Assembly (NCBI GenBank): GCA_029945445.1
Contig: JAQSCO010000057.1
Location: forward strand, 170,985 to 234,984
DNA from: Lacunisphaera sp.
GTDB taxonomy: Bacteria > Verrucomicrobiota > Verrucomicrobiia > Opitutales > Opitutaceae
DNA: 64,000 bases
Direction of reading: 5' to 3'
The notes under the pieces were generated by a model. The model was not told the origin of the DNA, made no database searches, and was given only the letters and a program-made list of their open reading frames with translations. The position numbers and the translations under genes are program-made. This document shows positions 27,619 to 35,569 of the stretch, one piece after another; within the stretch, counting starts at the first letter, position 1, and the number at the start of each line of letters is the position of its first letter.

Positions 27619-28472
27619 GCCCCAAACTGGTTCCGCTGCTCGCCGCCGGCCTGCTGGCCGGCGCCACCGCCTTTGCGCAATTCGACCTGGGCAAGCTCTC
27701 GAAGGCGCTGGACAAGGCCAAGCAGGTCACCGACACCGCCAAGGAGGCCGGCAAGGTCGCGAAGGGCGTCGCCGGCATCGGCCCGGAGGAGGAAAGGGTC
27801 ATCGGCGATTCCGTCGCCTTGGAAATCATCGACCGCTACGGCGGGCTGGTGCGCGAGGCGGATACGCTGCGCCGGGTCAACCTCATCGGCCGGGCGCTCG
27901 CCCTCTACTCGGAGCGGCCGGACCACGCCTGGCGGTTCGGCGTGCTCAACTCGGAAACGGTGAACGCTTTTTCCGCGCCGGACGGCTACGTGTTCATCAC
28001 CCAGGGACTCTACCAGCTGGCGGCGGACGACGACCAGCTGGCCGGGATCCTCGGCCACGAGATTGCGCATGTCACCCGCAAGCACGCCCTCAACATGGTC
28101 CGCCGCGACGAGCTTTTCTCCGGCGGCAAAAGCCTGCTCAGCCGCTACAGCGCCGATTACCGCGAGGCGGACGCCAAGGTGCAGCAGGTCGATGCACAGC
28201 TCCAGCAATTCGACGCCGGCGTGGGAAAAATCGCCACGGCGCTGATCGAAAAGGGGTTCGACCAGCCGACCGAATACACCGCGGACCTCGCCGGCCGGCA
28301 GCTGGCCACGCTCACCGGCTACGCCCCGGGCGGACTGCGCGCGGTGCTGGCCCAACTCCAGCGGCAAAGCGACCCGGCGCAAAAAGTCTTCTCGACCCAC
28401 CCGCCACTGGCCGAGCGGATCAAGCGCCTGCCGGATGAATCCGTGACCGCACCCAAGGTGCTTCCCCGGTGA
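27615..28472 (+). CDS. M48 family metalloprotease, exported
   Basis: 285 residues from ATG 27615, with a signal peptide ending near AFA (residues 1-21). The zinc motif HExxH is H148-E149-I-A-H152 in GHEIAHVTRKHAL, and the third-ligand region lies near TEYTADLAGRQLA. The C-terminal STHPPLAERIKRL is the usual M48 ending. Relatives such as BepA and LoiP are periplasmic quality-control proteases. A longer opening into the SH3 gene is spurious. A stretch of low complexity (KLSKALDKAKQVTDTAKEAG) precedes the catalytic domain. Confidence 0.9.
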   Translation: MSPKLVPLLAAGLLAGATAFAQFDLGKLSKALDKAKQVTDTAKEAGKVAKGVAGIGPEEERVIGDSVALEIIDRYGGLVREADTLRRVNLIGRALALYSERPDHAWRFGVLNSETVNAFSAPDGYVFITQGLYQLAADDDQLAGILGHEIAHVTRKHALNMVRRDELFSGGKSLLSRYSADYREADAKVQQVDAQLQQFDAGVGKIATALIEKGFDQPTEYTADLAGRQLATLTGYAPGGLRAVLAQLQRQSDPAQKVFSTHPPLAERIKRLPDESVTAPKVLPR

Positions 28473-28493
28473 GACCGGCGGCCTGATCTCGTG

Positions 28494-28958
28494 ATGAAAA
28501 GAAAGCTCCAGCTCACCGGGGTTATTTTGCTGGCGCTGCTCCTTGCCATCCAGTTTGTGCCTCCGGCGTTGAATGTCTCCGCCGCCGCCAGCCCCAACGA
28601 CATCAAGGTGAGGCATCCCGTGCCGGCCAACGTGGCCGCACTCCTGCAACGGGCCTGCTATGACTGCCATTCCAACAACACCCATTATCCATGGTATGCC
28701 GCCGTGCAGCCCGTCGGCTGGTGGCTGGCGTGGCACGTGAATGATGGCAGGCGGCACCTGGATTTCTCGGAGTTCGCCACCTACTCCGCGAAACGCACCA
28801 AGAGCAAACTCGGCGAGATCGCCGACGAGGTTGAAACCCACGGCATGCCGCTCCGGTCCTACACGTGGGTGCATCCGGAAGCCCGGCTCACCCCGGCGGA
28901 GATCAAGCTGATCGCCGCCTGGGCGGAAGGCCTGCAGGAAGAACTCGCGGCGCCCTGA
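28494..28958 (+). CDS. Haem-binding domain protein, membrane-anchored
   Basis: 154 residues from ATG 28494 (a GTG one codon earlier is also possible). One N-terminal membrane helix (GVILLALLLAIQFVPPAL) is followed by a single c-type haem site, C55-Y-D-C58-H59 in RACYDCHSNNTHYPWY. The family pattern continues with PVGWWLAWHVNDGRRHLDFSEF. This matches the Haem_bd family, often a subunit or partner in periplasmic electron transfer. It lies 21 bp after the M48 gene and 6 bp before the cupin gene. Confidence 0.85.
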   Translation: MKRKLQLTGVILLALLLAIQFVPPALNVSAAASPNDIKVRHPVPANVAALLQRACYDCHSNNTHYPWYAAVQPVGWWLAWHVNDGRRHLDFSEFATYSAKRTKSKLGEIADEVETHGMPLRSYTWVHPEARLTPAEIKLIAAWAEGLQEELAAP

Positions 28959-28964
28959 TTCATC

Positions 28965-29324
28965 ATGGATAAGATCAACCTTGCGGAAAAACTGTCGCTG
29001 TTCTCCGAACGCTGGTCACCCAAGATCATCGCGGAACTCAACGGCCAGCACGTGAAGCTCGTGAAGTCCCTCGGGGAATTCCCGTGGCACCACCATGAGC
29101 ACGAGGACGAGTTGTTCTATGTCGTGTCGGGTTGGTTCCGGATGGATTTCCGCGACCGCTCGGTCGTGCTGCGCGCGGGTGAGATGCTCGTCGTGCCGCG
29201 CGGCGTCGAGCACCGGCCGGTGGCGGAGGAGGAAGTCAGCCTCCTGCTGTTTGAGCCGGCCTCGACCGTGAATACCGGCAGCGCCGGCGGCGAGCACACC
29301 GTGGCGCAGCCGGCCTGGATCTAG
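28965..29324 (+). CDS. Small cupin-domain protein
   Basis: 119 residues forming one cupin barrel. The metal-binding motif 1 is FPWHHHEHEDELFYVVSG (His, His, Glu), and motif 2 is PRGVEHRPVAEEE. Without further domains, the substrate or sensing role cannot be stated. It follows the haem-binding gene by 6 bp and is probably the last gene of that operon. Confidence 0.85.
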   Translation: MDKINLAEKLSLFSERWSPKIIAELNGQHVKLVKSLGEFPWHHHEHEDELFYVVSGWFRMDFRDRSVVLRAGEMLVVPRGVEHRPVAEEEVSLLLFEPASTVNTGSAGGEHTVAQPAWI

Positions 29325-29367
29325 GCGTCGCGCGGCGGACGCAACGGAAACCCCGGTGGTTACAACC

Positions 29368-29387
29368 CCGGCCTAATTATCGGCCGG
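29368..29387 (+). terminator. Weak hairpin after the cupin gene
   Basis: CCGGCC (29368-29373) pairs with GGCCGG (29382-29387) around the AT-rich loop TAATTATC, 43 bp after the cupin stop. There is no U-tract; the loop is the least GC-rich spot in the gap. Confidence 0.3.
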
Positions 29388-29456
29388 TATCTCTTGGCGC
29401 CGGCCGAAACCGCCGGCCCGCGGTCCCGTCTTGGCCTGTAACCATCCATTAAGACC

Positions 29457-29606
29457 ATGCAGCACGATCCTTATTTCAAATACATCGCCGCCGCCCTGAT
29501 CACCGGCGTGCTCCTCGCGTTGCTTCATCCGTCCGCCCCCGCTCAGCCGAAACAGGCCGACCGCGTCGTGGCTGGCACCGCCGCCCACACCTCGGTGAAA
29601 AGCTGA
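29457..29606 (+). CDS. Possible 49-residue membrane-anchored small protein
   Basis: ATG 29457 opens a 49-codon frame ending TGA 29606. It has a hydrophobic stretch YIAAALITGVLLALL (residues 9-23) and GC-rich third positions typical of local genes. A hairpin precedes it, and the convergent threonine dehydratase ends 10 bp later. There is no clear ribosome binding site and no family recognised. Confidence 0.45.
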   Translation: MQHDPYFKYIAAALITGVLLALLHPSAPAQPKQADRVVAGTAAHTSVKS

Positions 29607-29615
29607 TCCCCCGCC

Positions 29616-30830
29616 CTACTTCGCCACCAGGATCGGGAAGCCGTGCTTGCGCAGGGCGCGGTGGAGTTCGCGGATGTGGGCGTGGTCGCGTGTCTCGACC
29701 GTGCACACGGCGTTGACGGCGGAGACATCCGGGCCGCTGAAGGCGCGGTCGTGCTCGATGTCCTTGATGCTCGCGCCGCTGGCCGCGACGACGCGCGTGA
29801 GCTCGGCGAGCCCACCCGGGCGGTCGCTGATGACGGCCGTGAAACGCGTGAGGCGGCCATCATGCACGAGACCCTTCTCGATGACGCGGCTGAGGATCGC
29901 GGGGTCGATGTTGCCGCCGCAGACCGTGAGCACGACTTTCTGCCCCTTCAAACCCGGAAGTAGTCCGGCCATCAGCGCGGCCAGGGGCGCGGCGGCGGCG
30001 CCCTCGACGACGGTTTTCTCGAGCTCGACCATGCGCAGGATGGCGAGTGCGATCCAGTCCTCGGAGACGCGGACGACCTGGTCCACACGGCGGCGGGCCA
30101 GTTCGAAGGCGTTGCTGCCAACCTTGAGCACGGCGAGGCCGTCGGCGAGCGTCGCGCGCCGCGGGATGGTGACCGGCCGGCCGGCCTTGAGCGCGGCGGT
30201 GAAGCTGGCGGTGGCGACCGACTCGACGCCGATGATCTTTATCTTCGGCTTGAGGGCCTTGGTGGCGATGGCGAGGCCGGCGATCAGCCCGGCGCCACCG
30301 ATCGGACAGATGATGGCGTCGATGTCCCGCACCTGCTCGAGAATCTCGAGCGCCATCGTCCCCTGGCCGGCGATAATCGCCGGGTTGTCGAAGCCGTGGA
30401 TATAGGTGAGGCCCTCGCGATCAACGAGGGTGTCGGCCTGCGCGCGGGCCTCGGCGAAGTCGCGACCCGCCACGATCACGCGGGCGCCGAGTTTCTTGCA
30501 GGTGCTGACCTTGATGAGCGGTGCGTAGTCGGGCATCACCACCGTGACGGGAATGCGGAGCAGCCGGCCGTGGTAGGCGAGGCCGAGCGCGTGGTTGCCG
30601 GCGGAAGCGGCGATGACGCCGCGCTTTTTCTGGCCGGGCTCGAGCTGGAGCAGCGCGTTGCGGGCGCCGCGCTCCTTGAACGAGCCGGTGCGCTGGAAAT
30701 TGTCGAATTTGCAGTAGACCCGGGCGCCGGTGATCTCCGAGAGCGGGATGGAGGCCGGGCAGGGCGAGACGATGACGCCGCCGGCGATGCGCCGGCGCGC
30801 GGCGCGGATATCGGAAAGGGTGACGGACAT
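29616..30830 (-). CDS. ilvA: Threonine ammonia-lyase with C-terminal ACT domain
   Basis: A PLP enzyme that deaminates threonine to 2-oxobutanoate, the entry to isoleucine synthesis or threonine catabolism. 404 residues: PLP lysine K52 in GSFKERGARNAL, the ASAGNHALG loop, the glycine-rich phosphate site CPIGGAGLIAG, and an ACT domain from about residue 325 (RFTAVISDRPGGLAELTRVVA). The single ACT domain matches the 400-residue class, not the 510-residue biosynthetic IlvA with two ACT-like repeats, so allosteric control may differ. It is monocistronic or follows the EF-hand gene by 52 bp. Confidence 0.93.
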   Translation of the reverse strand: MSVTLSDIRAARRRIAGGVIVSPCPASIPLSEITGARVYCKFDNFQRTGSFKERGARNALLQLEPGQKKRGVIAASAGNHALGLAYHGRLLRIPVTVVMPDYAPLIKVSTCKKLGARVIVAGRDFAEARAQADTLVDREGLTYIHGFDNPAIIAGQGTMALEILEQVRDIDAIICPIGGAGLIAGLAIATKALKPKIKIIGVESVATASFTAALKAGRPVTIPRRATLADGLAVLKVGSNAFELARRRVDQVVRVSEDWIALAILRMVELEKTVVEGAAAAPLAALMAGLLPGLKGQKVVLTVCGGNIDPAILSRVIEKGLVHDGRLTRFTAVISDRPGGLAELTRVVAASGASIKDIEHDRAFSGPDVSAVNAVCTVETRDHAHIRELHRALRKHGFPILVAK

Positions 30831-30882
30831 GGGGATGCAGCGGTTCTACTGCGGGCCCCCGACCGTGCAACAAAGATGCGGC

Positions 30883-31506
30883 CTACTTGCCCGGCGGCAT
30901 CATCTCCGGGTGGTCGGCCAGGAAGGCCTTCATGGCCTCGGCGCGCTCCTCCGGATCCAGCTGGCCGTCGCCATTCTTGTCGAAGCGCTTCACCTGCTCG
31001 TCGCGGAATTTCTCGGCCGCGGCACGTTCCTCGTCGTCGAGTTTGCCGTCCCCGTTCTTGTCGAACAGCTTCATGATCTGCGGGCGCATCGGGCCGCCGG
31101 CCAGGCCTTGGCCGCCCGCGGCGCCGCGGGCCTTCATCATCTCGCCCAGTTCCGCGGCGTCGAGCTTGCCGTCGCCGTCCTTGTCGAAGCGCTTGAGCAT
31201 TTCGCGGACAAAGAGGTCGCCGCGCGGGCCGGCTTCGCCGGCACCGGCACTCAGGCTGCCGATGTCGCCTGAGCCGCGCACGGCCCGCTCCTGTTTCAGC
31301 GCCTCCTTCATCGCGGCCTTTTCCGTGTCGTCGAGCTTGCCGTCGCCATTCGCGTCGAAGCGCTTGAGCATTTCCTGCCGGCGTTTTTCCATCTGGCCGG
31401 ATTTGTCGGCCTTGGGGGCCGCGGGGTTGGCTTCGTCCTGGGCCAAGGCGGGAATCGCGCAGAGCGCGGCGGTCAAAAGGCAAAGAAAGAGGGGGCGGGC
31501 TTTCAT
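30883..31506 (-). CDS. Exported protein with four EF-hands
   Basis: 207 residues from ATG 31506, with a signal peptide ending ALAQ (residue 23). Four canonical calcium loops are visible: residues 51-62 (DANGDGKLDDTE), 108-119 (DKDGDGKLDAAE), 149-160 (DKNGDGKLDDEE) and 176-187 (DKNGDGQLDPEE). Each begins with Asp and ends with Glu. It is a calcium-binding periplasmic or secreted protein, possibly a buffer or a matrix component. An in-frame extension upstream to 31542 would mask the signal. Confidence 0.88.
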   Translation of the reverse strand: MKARPLFLCLLTAALCAIPALAQDEANPAAPKADKSGQMEKRRQEMLKRFDANGDGKLDDTEKAAMKEALKQERAVRGSGDIGSLSAGAGEAGPRGDLFVREMLKRFDKDGDGKLDAAELGEMMKARGAAGGQGLAGGPMRPQIMKLFDKNGDGKLDDEERAAAEKFRDEQVKRFDKNGDGQLDPEERAEAMKAFLADHPEMMPPGK

Positions 31507-31587
31507 GGGCAGGGATTTAGGGTGGTGATGTTGCCTAGACAAGACGCGACTCTCCCGTAAGGGTTACAGGCCACGGTTCTCCCCACG

Positions 31588-31938
31588 ATGTATCAGGTCA
31601 CCTTTTCCGAACAGAGCATGCGCGAGTTGAACCGGCTGGACAAGCTGGCCCAGCTCGAGGTCATCGAGCCGATCAGCCGGATCCGGCCGGACGACCTCGC
31701 GCACCCGCGCGAGCCGCTGGGCAAGTTCCACCGGGGCGGCAAGGACTTCTACCGGCTGCGGGCCGGGGAGTTCCGGTTCTATTTCGAGGTGCAGGGCGAA
31801 ACGCTCCACACCCACTACATCCTGCACAAGGCGTCGCTCGAGGACGCGCTCTTCCGGATGAAACTGCCCGTGAGTGAAAAACAGCTCTTCGAGCAGGACT
31901 CGAAGTTCTGGAAATACCTCGAAAGCCTCACCAAGTAA
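31588..31938 (+). CDS. Orphan RelE/ParE-like protein
   Basis: 116 residues with the compact fold pattern of the RelE toxin superfamily: MYQVTFSEQSMRELNRLDKLAQLEVIEPI, then the beta-strand pair DFYRLRAGEFRFYFEV..LHTHYILHK. No antitoxin-like gene is beside it; instead it is followed 6 bp later by pssA. A longer C-terminal tail (KQLFEQDSKFWKYLESL) goes beyond minimal RelE. It may no longer be a toxin but a regulatory relative; the sequence does not settle it. Confidence 0.7.
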   Translation: MYQVTFSEQSMRELNRLDKLAQLEVIEPISRIRPDDLAHPREPLGKFHRGGKDFYRLRAGEFRFYFEVQGETLHTHYILHKASLEDALFRMKLPVSEKQLFEQDSKFWKYLESLTK

Positions 31939-31944
31939 CGCCGC

Positions 31945-32862
31945 ATGCCTAACCTCGAGCAGCGCGACAACCCCTACAACGTCACCCAGGCGAGCCGGAT
32001 TTATTTCCTGCCGAACCTGATGACGGCGGGCAACCTCTTCTGCGGTTTCGGCGCGATCATCAAGTGCATCCAGGCGCGGCTCATCACGGACGGCGGGGAC
32101 TATGCCGCGTTGCATGCCTTCGGCGACCCCCTGCATGCCTCCAGTGCGCTCTACACGCAGGCGGTGTGGCTGATCCTGATCGCGGTCATCTTTGACTCGC
32201 TCGACGGCCGGCTGGCCCGGATGGGCGGCCGCACGTCGCTGTTTGGCGCGGAGTTTGATTCGCTGGCGGACGTCGTGTCGTTCGGCATCGCGCCGGCCCT
32301 GATGGTTTTTTTCCTGATCCTCGCGCCGCGCGAGGAATACCAGTGGTTCCGCGAGTTCGGCTGGTTCATCGCCTTCGTCTACCTCCTCTGCGGGGCGGTG
32401 CGCCTGGCGCGCTTCAATGTCATCACGAATCCGCTGCTCCACCGGGCGGAGGCCGAGTCCAGCAAGGACTTCATCGGCATGCCCATCCCCGCCGCCGCCG
32501 GCACCGTGGCGACCCTCGTGCTCCTGCTGCTCAACATGGCGGCCAATGCGCGGGAGTTGCGCCAGCTGACCTTGGCGCTGCCCCTGCTCCTCATCCTTGT
32601 GTCCTTCCTGATGATCAGCACCGTCCGCTACCCCAGCTTCAAGCAGGTCAACTGGGAGACCCGGACTCGGTTCCGGTCGTTCGTCGGCATCCTGGTTATC
32701 GTCGCTTTGGTCTGGCGGCTGCGGGAGATCGCTTTTTTCTTCATTTTCCTCGCCTACATCGCCTACGGCCTCTTCGCCCACTACCAGCGCGGCGTCCGCC
32801 ACGCGCAGATGCGCGCATTGCGCCGGAAGGTTGTGAAGATGAAGCAGGAAGGTTCCGAATAA
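31945..32862 (+). CDS. pssA: CDP-diacylglycerol-serine O-phosphatidyltransferase
   Basis: It makes phosphatidylserine, the precursor of phosphatidylethanolamine. 305 residues with about eight hydrophobic segments. The complete CDP-alcohol phosphotransferase motif is present: D84, D87, G88, A91, R92, G101, D105 and D109 in the exact DxxDGxxARx8GxxxDxxxD spacing. This is the membrane-embedded Gram-positive/Bacteroidetes-type enzyme, not the E. coli HKD type. It is probably cotranscribed with the RelE-like gene, 6 bp upstream. Confidence 0.93.
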   Translation: MPNLEQRDNPYNVTQASRIYFLPNLMTAGNLFCGFGAIIKCIQARLITDGGDYAALHAFGDPLHASSALYTQAVWLILIAVIFDSLDGRLARMGGRTSLFGAEFDSLADVVSFGIAPALMVFFLILAPREEYQWFREFGWFIAFVYLLCGAVRLARFNVITNPLLHRAEAESSKDFIGMPIPAAAGTVATLVLLLLNMAANARELRQLTLALPLLLILVSFLMISTVRYPSFKQVNWETRTRFRSFVGILVIVALVWRLREIAFFFIFLAYIAYGLFAHYQRGVRHAQMRALRRKVVKMKQEGSE

Positions 32863-33058
32863 CTTTCGGCTGTGAATAACCCGCGGGTTATTCTCGGTTG
32901 TTCAGGCGGGCTTCACAGGAATTCGTGGGTCGGGTTTCACTCGGAAAACCGCGGGTTATCGGCATAATGGGCCCCCATAATAATACGGATACTTTTCATT
33001 ATTGTATCTCTCTCTAATCATCCTTTGTTAGTTAAAGCACCAACACCGCCCCTGCCGA
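32863..33058. other. AT-rich gap upstream of dnaN with DnaA-box-like site and repeats
   Basis: This 196-bp gap is clearly richer in A+T than its surroundings, especially 32960-33040. It holds TGTGAATAA at 32871-32879 (reverse complement TTATTCACA, a fit to the DnaA-box consensus TTATNCACA), a 20-bp palindrome, and a second CCGCGGGTTAT at 32949-32959 that matches the right half of the palindrome. A stretch with several TAAT/ATTAT runs resembles an unwinding element. It could be a dnaN promoter region, an origin or both. No dnaA gene is in the window. Confidence 0.5.
32874..32893. repeat. Perfect 20-bp palindrome upstream of dnaN
   Basis: The half-site GAATAACCCG at 32874-32883 is mirrored exactly by CGGGTTATTC at 32884-32893. 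It begins 12 bp after the pssA stop, overlaps the DnaA-box-like site, and has a half-copy 68 bp downstream. It may be an operator or the stem of a terminator for pssA; the lack of a U-tract argues against the second. Confidence 0.75.
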
Positions 33059-34183
33059 ATGAAATTCAAGATCAACCGCGACCACTTTAGCAACGGCCTG
33101 GCTCAGGTCCTTAACGTCGTGGGTTCGAAGGCCGCCATGCCGATCCTGAGCAATGTGCTCATCGAGGCGGAGAAGGATCATATCTCCCTGACGACCACCA
33201 ATCTCGACCTCGGCATCCGCTGCAAGATCAAGGCGGAGGTCAAGGAAGGCGGCGCGGTCACCCTCCCGGTCAAGCGCCTGGCCACCATTGTGCGCGAGCT
33301 GCCGAACGTCGACGTGTCGTTCGACTCCACCGCCACCCACCAGGTCAAGATCGCGTCCGGCGGATCCAACTTTCGCATCATGGGCCTCGGCGCCGAGGAA
33401 TTCCCGAAGCTGCCGGACTCGGGCGACGACAAGAATTTCACCCTCGAGCAGGGCGAACTCGCCACGATGCTGAGCAACGTCTCCTACGCCCAGTCCACCG
33501 ACGAGACGCGCTACATCCTCAACGGCGTCTATTTCAACTTCAAGGACGGCAAGCTCGCGCTCGTCGCGACCGACGGCCGCCGCCTCGCGCTCGTCAGCAA
33601 GGAAATGCCCGTGCCGGCCAACAGCGCCGGCGCGATCATCCTGCCCGCCAAGACCGTCGCCGAACTGCTCCGCCTCCTCGGCAAGGGCGAGAAGCTAAAG
33701 GTCGCCTTCAACGAGCGCCGCGCCGCCTTCCAGATCGAGACCGGCAAGGACGCCAGCGGGCTCACCGACAGCATCTATCTCTTCTCGAAGGTGGTCGAGG
33801 GCAACTACCCGAACTACCAGCAGGTCATCCCGAAGGAGACCCACCAGCGCATCAAGCTCGAGCGCGAGCTCTTCCTCCAATGCGTGCACCGCGCCGCGCT
33901 CGTCACCTCGGAGAAATCCAATTCGGTCAAGATCAAGCTCTCCGCCAACCTGCTCGAGATCACGGCGTCGTCGCCGGACTTTGGCGAGTCGCACGAGTCG
34001 ATGGCCATCTCCTACAGCGGCCCCGACCTGCAGGTGGCGTTCAACCCGCAGTTCGTCATGGATCCGCTCCGCGCCCTCACGAAGGATGAGGTGTTCTTCG
34101 AGCTGAAGGACGAGGTCAGCCCCGGCGTGTTCAAGACGCTCGAGAGCTTCGTCTGCGTCATCATGCCCGTGCGGCTGAGCTGA
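33059..34183 (+). CDS. dnaN: DNA polymerase III subunit beta (sliding clamp)
   Basis: 374 residues in the three-domain clamp fold. It starts [37 protein letters not shown], has the middle-domain region [19 protein letters not shown] and ends VMPVRLS, the terminal MPMRL-type signature of the family. Length and ends are normal. The gene lies apart from dnaA, behind a long AT-rich gap. The hypothetical membrane protein follows 30 bp downstream. Confidence 0.96.
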   Translation: MKFKINRDHFSNGLAQVLNVVGSKAAMPILSNVLIEAEKDHISLTTTNLDLGIRCKIKAEVKEGGAVTLPVKRLATIVRELPNVDVSFDSTATHQVKIASGGSNFRIMGLGAEEFPKLPDSGDDKNFTLEQGELATMLSNVSYAQSTDETRYILNGVYFNFKDGKLALVATDGRRLALVSKEMPVPANSAGAIILPAKTVAELLRLLGKGEKLKVAFNERRAAFQIETGKDASGLTDSIYLFSKVVEGNYPNYQQVIPKETHQRIKLERELFLQCVHRAALVTSEKSNSVKIKLSANLLEITASSPDFGESHESMAISYSGPDLQVAFNPQFVMDPLRALTKDEVFFELKDEVSPGVFKTLESFVCVIMPVRLS

Positions 34184-34213
34184 GCGCGCCGCGGGTCCGC
34201 CCGCCCCCACCCC

Positions 34214-35098
34214 ATGCCGGAGACGCTTTCAATGTTGCTCGCCCCGGCGGTCGCGCTGCTGCTGTTGCTGTTCTACATCAACCTGCGGGTCGCCTCGCCC
34301 ATTCTGGCGATCCCGATCCGCTGGATGCGCTGGATCCTCTTTGCGCTCTTCGCGGCGGAGACCAACGACCAGCTTGCGCTCGTGGACCGGCCGTTCTGGG
34401 TGGTCACGTTCACGGTGTTCCTGCTCTGGTTCCTGCTCGAGTCGGGTTTCAACTGGCTCAAGGTCAGCGCCATCAGCCTCAGCCCGCTGCCGCTCTTCCC
34501 GCGCTACGTGGTCAACAGCGGCGGCGACGAGTGGCCCACGCAGCAGCGGTTGCTCAAGGTGCGCGACTGGCTCCGCGACCACCGCTTCACGCCCGTGCAG
34601 GCGCTCAAGGCCGAGATCGGCGGCGGCATCTGGCTGCGCACCTCCGTCTACCACAGCCACGACAACCTGATGCGGCTGCACGTGCTGTTCGTGCCGCAGG
34701 AAAACGGCGCCATCACCGTCTGCTACAGCCTCGCGACGCTGACCACCGGCACGCGCCGCTACGTGACCGACAACCTCTACATTCCCTTCGGCGGCTTCTA
34801 TCCTGAGAGCTGGCATGTCGATCGGAGTCCCTGGCGCCGCAACCTGGCGCGACTCGTGGTGCACCACCGCGGGCGGCTCGAAAAGTCCGGCGAGACCCCG
34901 CTCACCTGGGAAATCAGCCCCATCGACGACATCAACCAGCAGCAGCAGCACATGGAGATGATCAACACCGAGCTCGGCTACCTCCTGCCGCACGCCGACC
35001 GCGAGGAATACGGCAAGATCACCCCTGAGGGCCGCTTCCGCATCTGGAAGGAGGCGTGGTTGCTCAACTACTTTGGCATCGCCGGCCGCTACTCCTGA
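34214..35098 (+). CDS. Hypothetical membrane protein, two N-terminal spans
   Basis: 294 residues with hydrophobic segments at about residues 8-24 and 56-75 (FWVVTFTVFLLWFLLESGF), followed by a soluble domain of about 210 residues rich in Arg, His and Trp. I do not recognise the family. It begins 30 bp after dnaN and may be cotranscribed. Confidence 0.7.
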   Translation: MPETLSMLLAPAVALLLLLFYINLRVASPILAIPIRWMRWILFALFAAETNDQLALVDRPFWVVTFTVFLLWFLLESGFNWLKVSAISLSPLPLFPRYVVNSGGDEWPTQQRLLKVRDWLRDHRFTPVQALKAEIGGGIWLRTSVYHSHDNLMRLHVLFVPQENGAITVCYSLATLTTGTRRYVTDNLYIPFGGFYPESWHVDRSPWRRNLARLVVHHRGRLEKSGETPLTWEISPIDDINQQQQHMEMINTELGYLLPHADREEYGKITPEGRFRIWKEAWLLNYFGIAGRYS

Positions 35099-35181
35099 GC
35101 GGCGGTCAAAGCCCGGTTAAAGCCGGCCCCGGGGATAAAAATGACTCGTCTCCCGGGTATTTCCGGCTAACCCCTAGTCCC

Positions 35182-35484
35182 ATGCTATTGCTCGCTGTCA
35201 CCGCGGTGGATCAAATGAAGACGCTGCCGCCAGATGTCTGGCTGAAGATCGCCATCGTCATCGGCGGCTTCATTGTCGCGATTCTGGTCTTCCGGAAGAT
35301 CATGAAGATGAACAAGGTCATCGGTGGCATCGTCGTGTTTGTGGCGGCGACGGTGATTTTCTTCTCGTGGGTTTACAACCGCAACGAGCCCAAGTTCCTC
35401 ACGCCGCTGGTCGACCGCATCGCCCCGTTTTTCCCGAGCGCCGGCGCCTACAACGCGAAGCAGCAAACCGCGCCCAAGCCCTGA
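35182..35484 (+). CDS. Small hypothetical membrane protein
   Basis: 100 residues from ATG 35182. Two hydrophobic segments (IAIVIGGFIVAILVF and GGIVVFVAATVIFFSWVY) flank a short basic loop, and the tail is proline- and alanine-rich. There is no family match. It lies between the hypothetical membrane gene and gnd, with gaps of 83 and 85 bp. Confidence 0.6.
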   Translation: MLLLAVTAVDQMKTLPPDVWLKIAIVIGGFIVAILVFRKIMKMNKVIGGIVVFVAATVIFFSWVYNRNEPKFLTPLVDRIAPFFPSAGAYNAKQQTAPKP

Positions 35485-35569
35485 TTTGTCCCATCAGGCG
35501 GGGTTATTACGCGGCGGGAGGATAAATCGGATTGGTCTTTGCCGGGCTGGCCGCTAGAAATCGGCCCCT

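Noticed and set aside
29616-30830. An attenuator for threonine dehydratase (Ile/Thr leader peptide)
   Set aside because: The 52-bp gap upstream has no Thr-, Ile- or Val-rich frame and no terminator.
31588-31938. A complete RelE/antitoxin pair
   Set aside because: No antitoxin-like frame was found on either side; the neighbours are the EF-hand gene and pssA. Only the RelE-like protein itself is reported.
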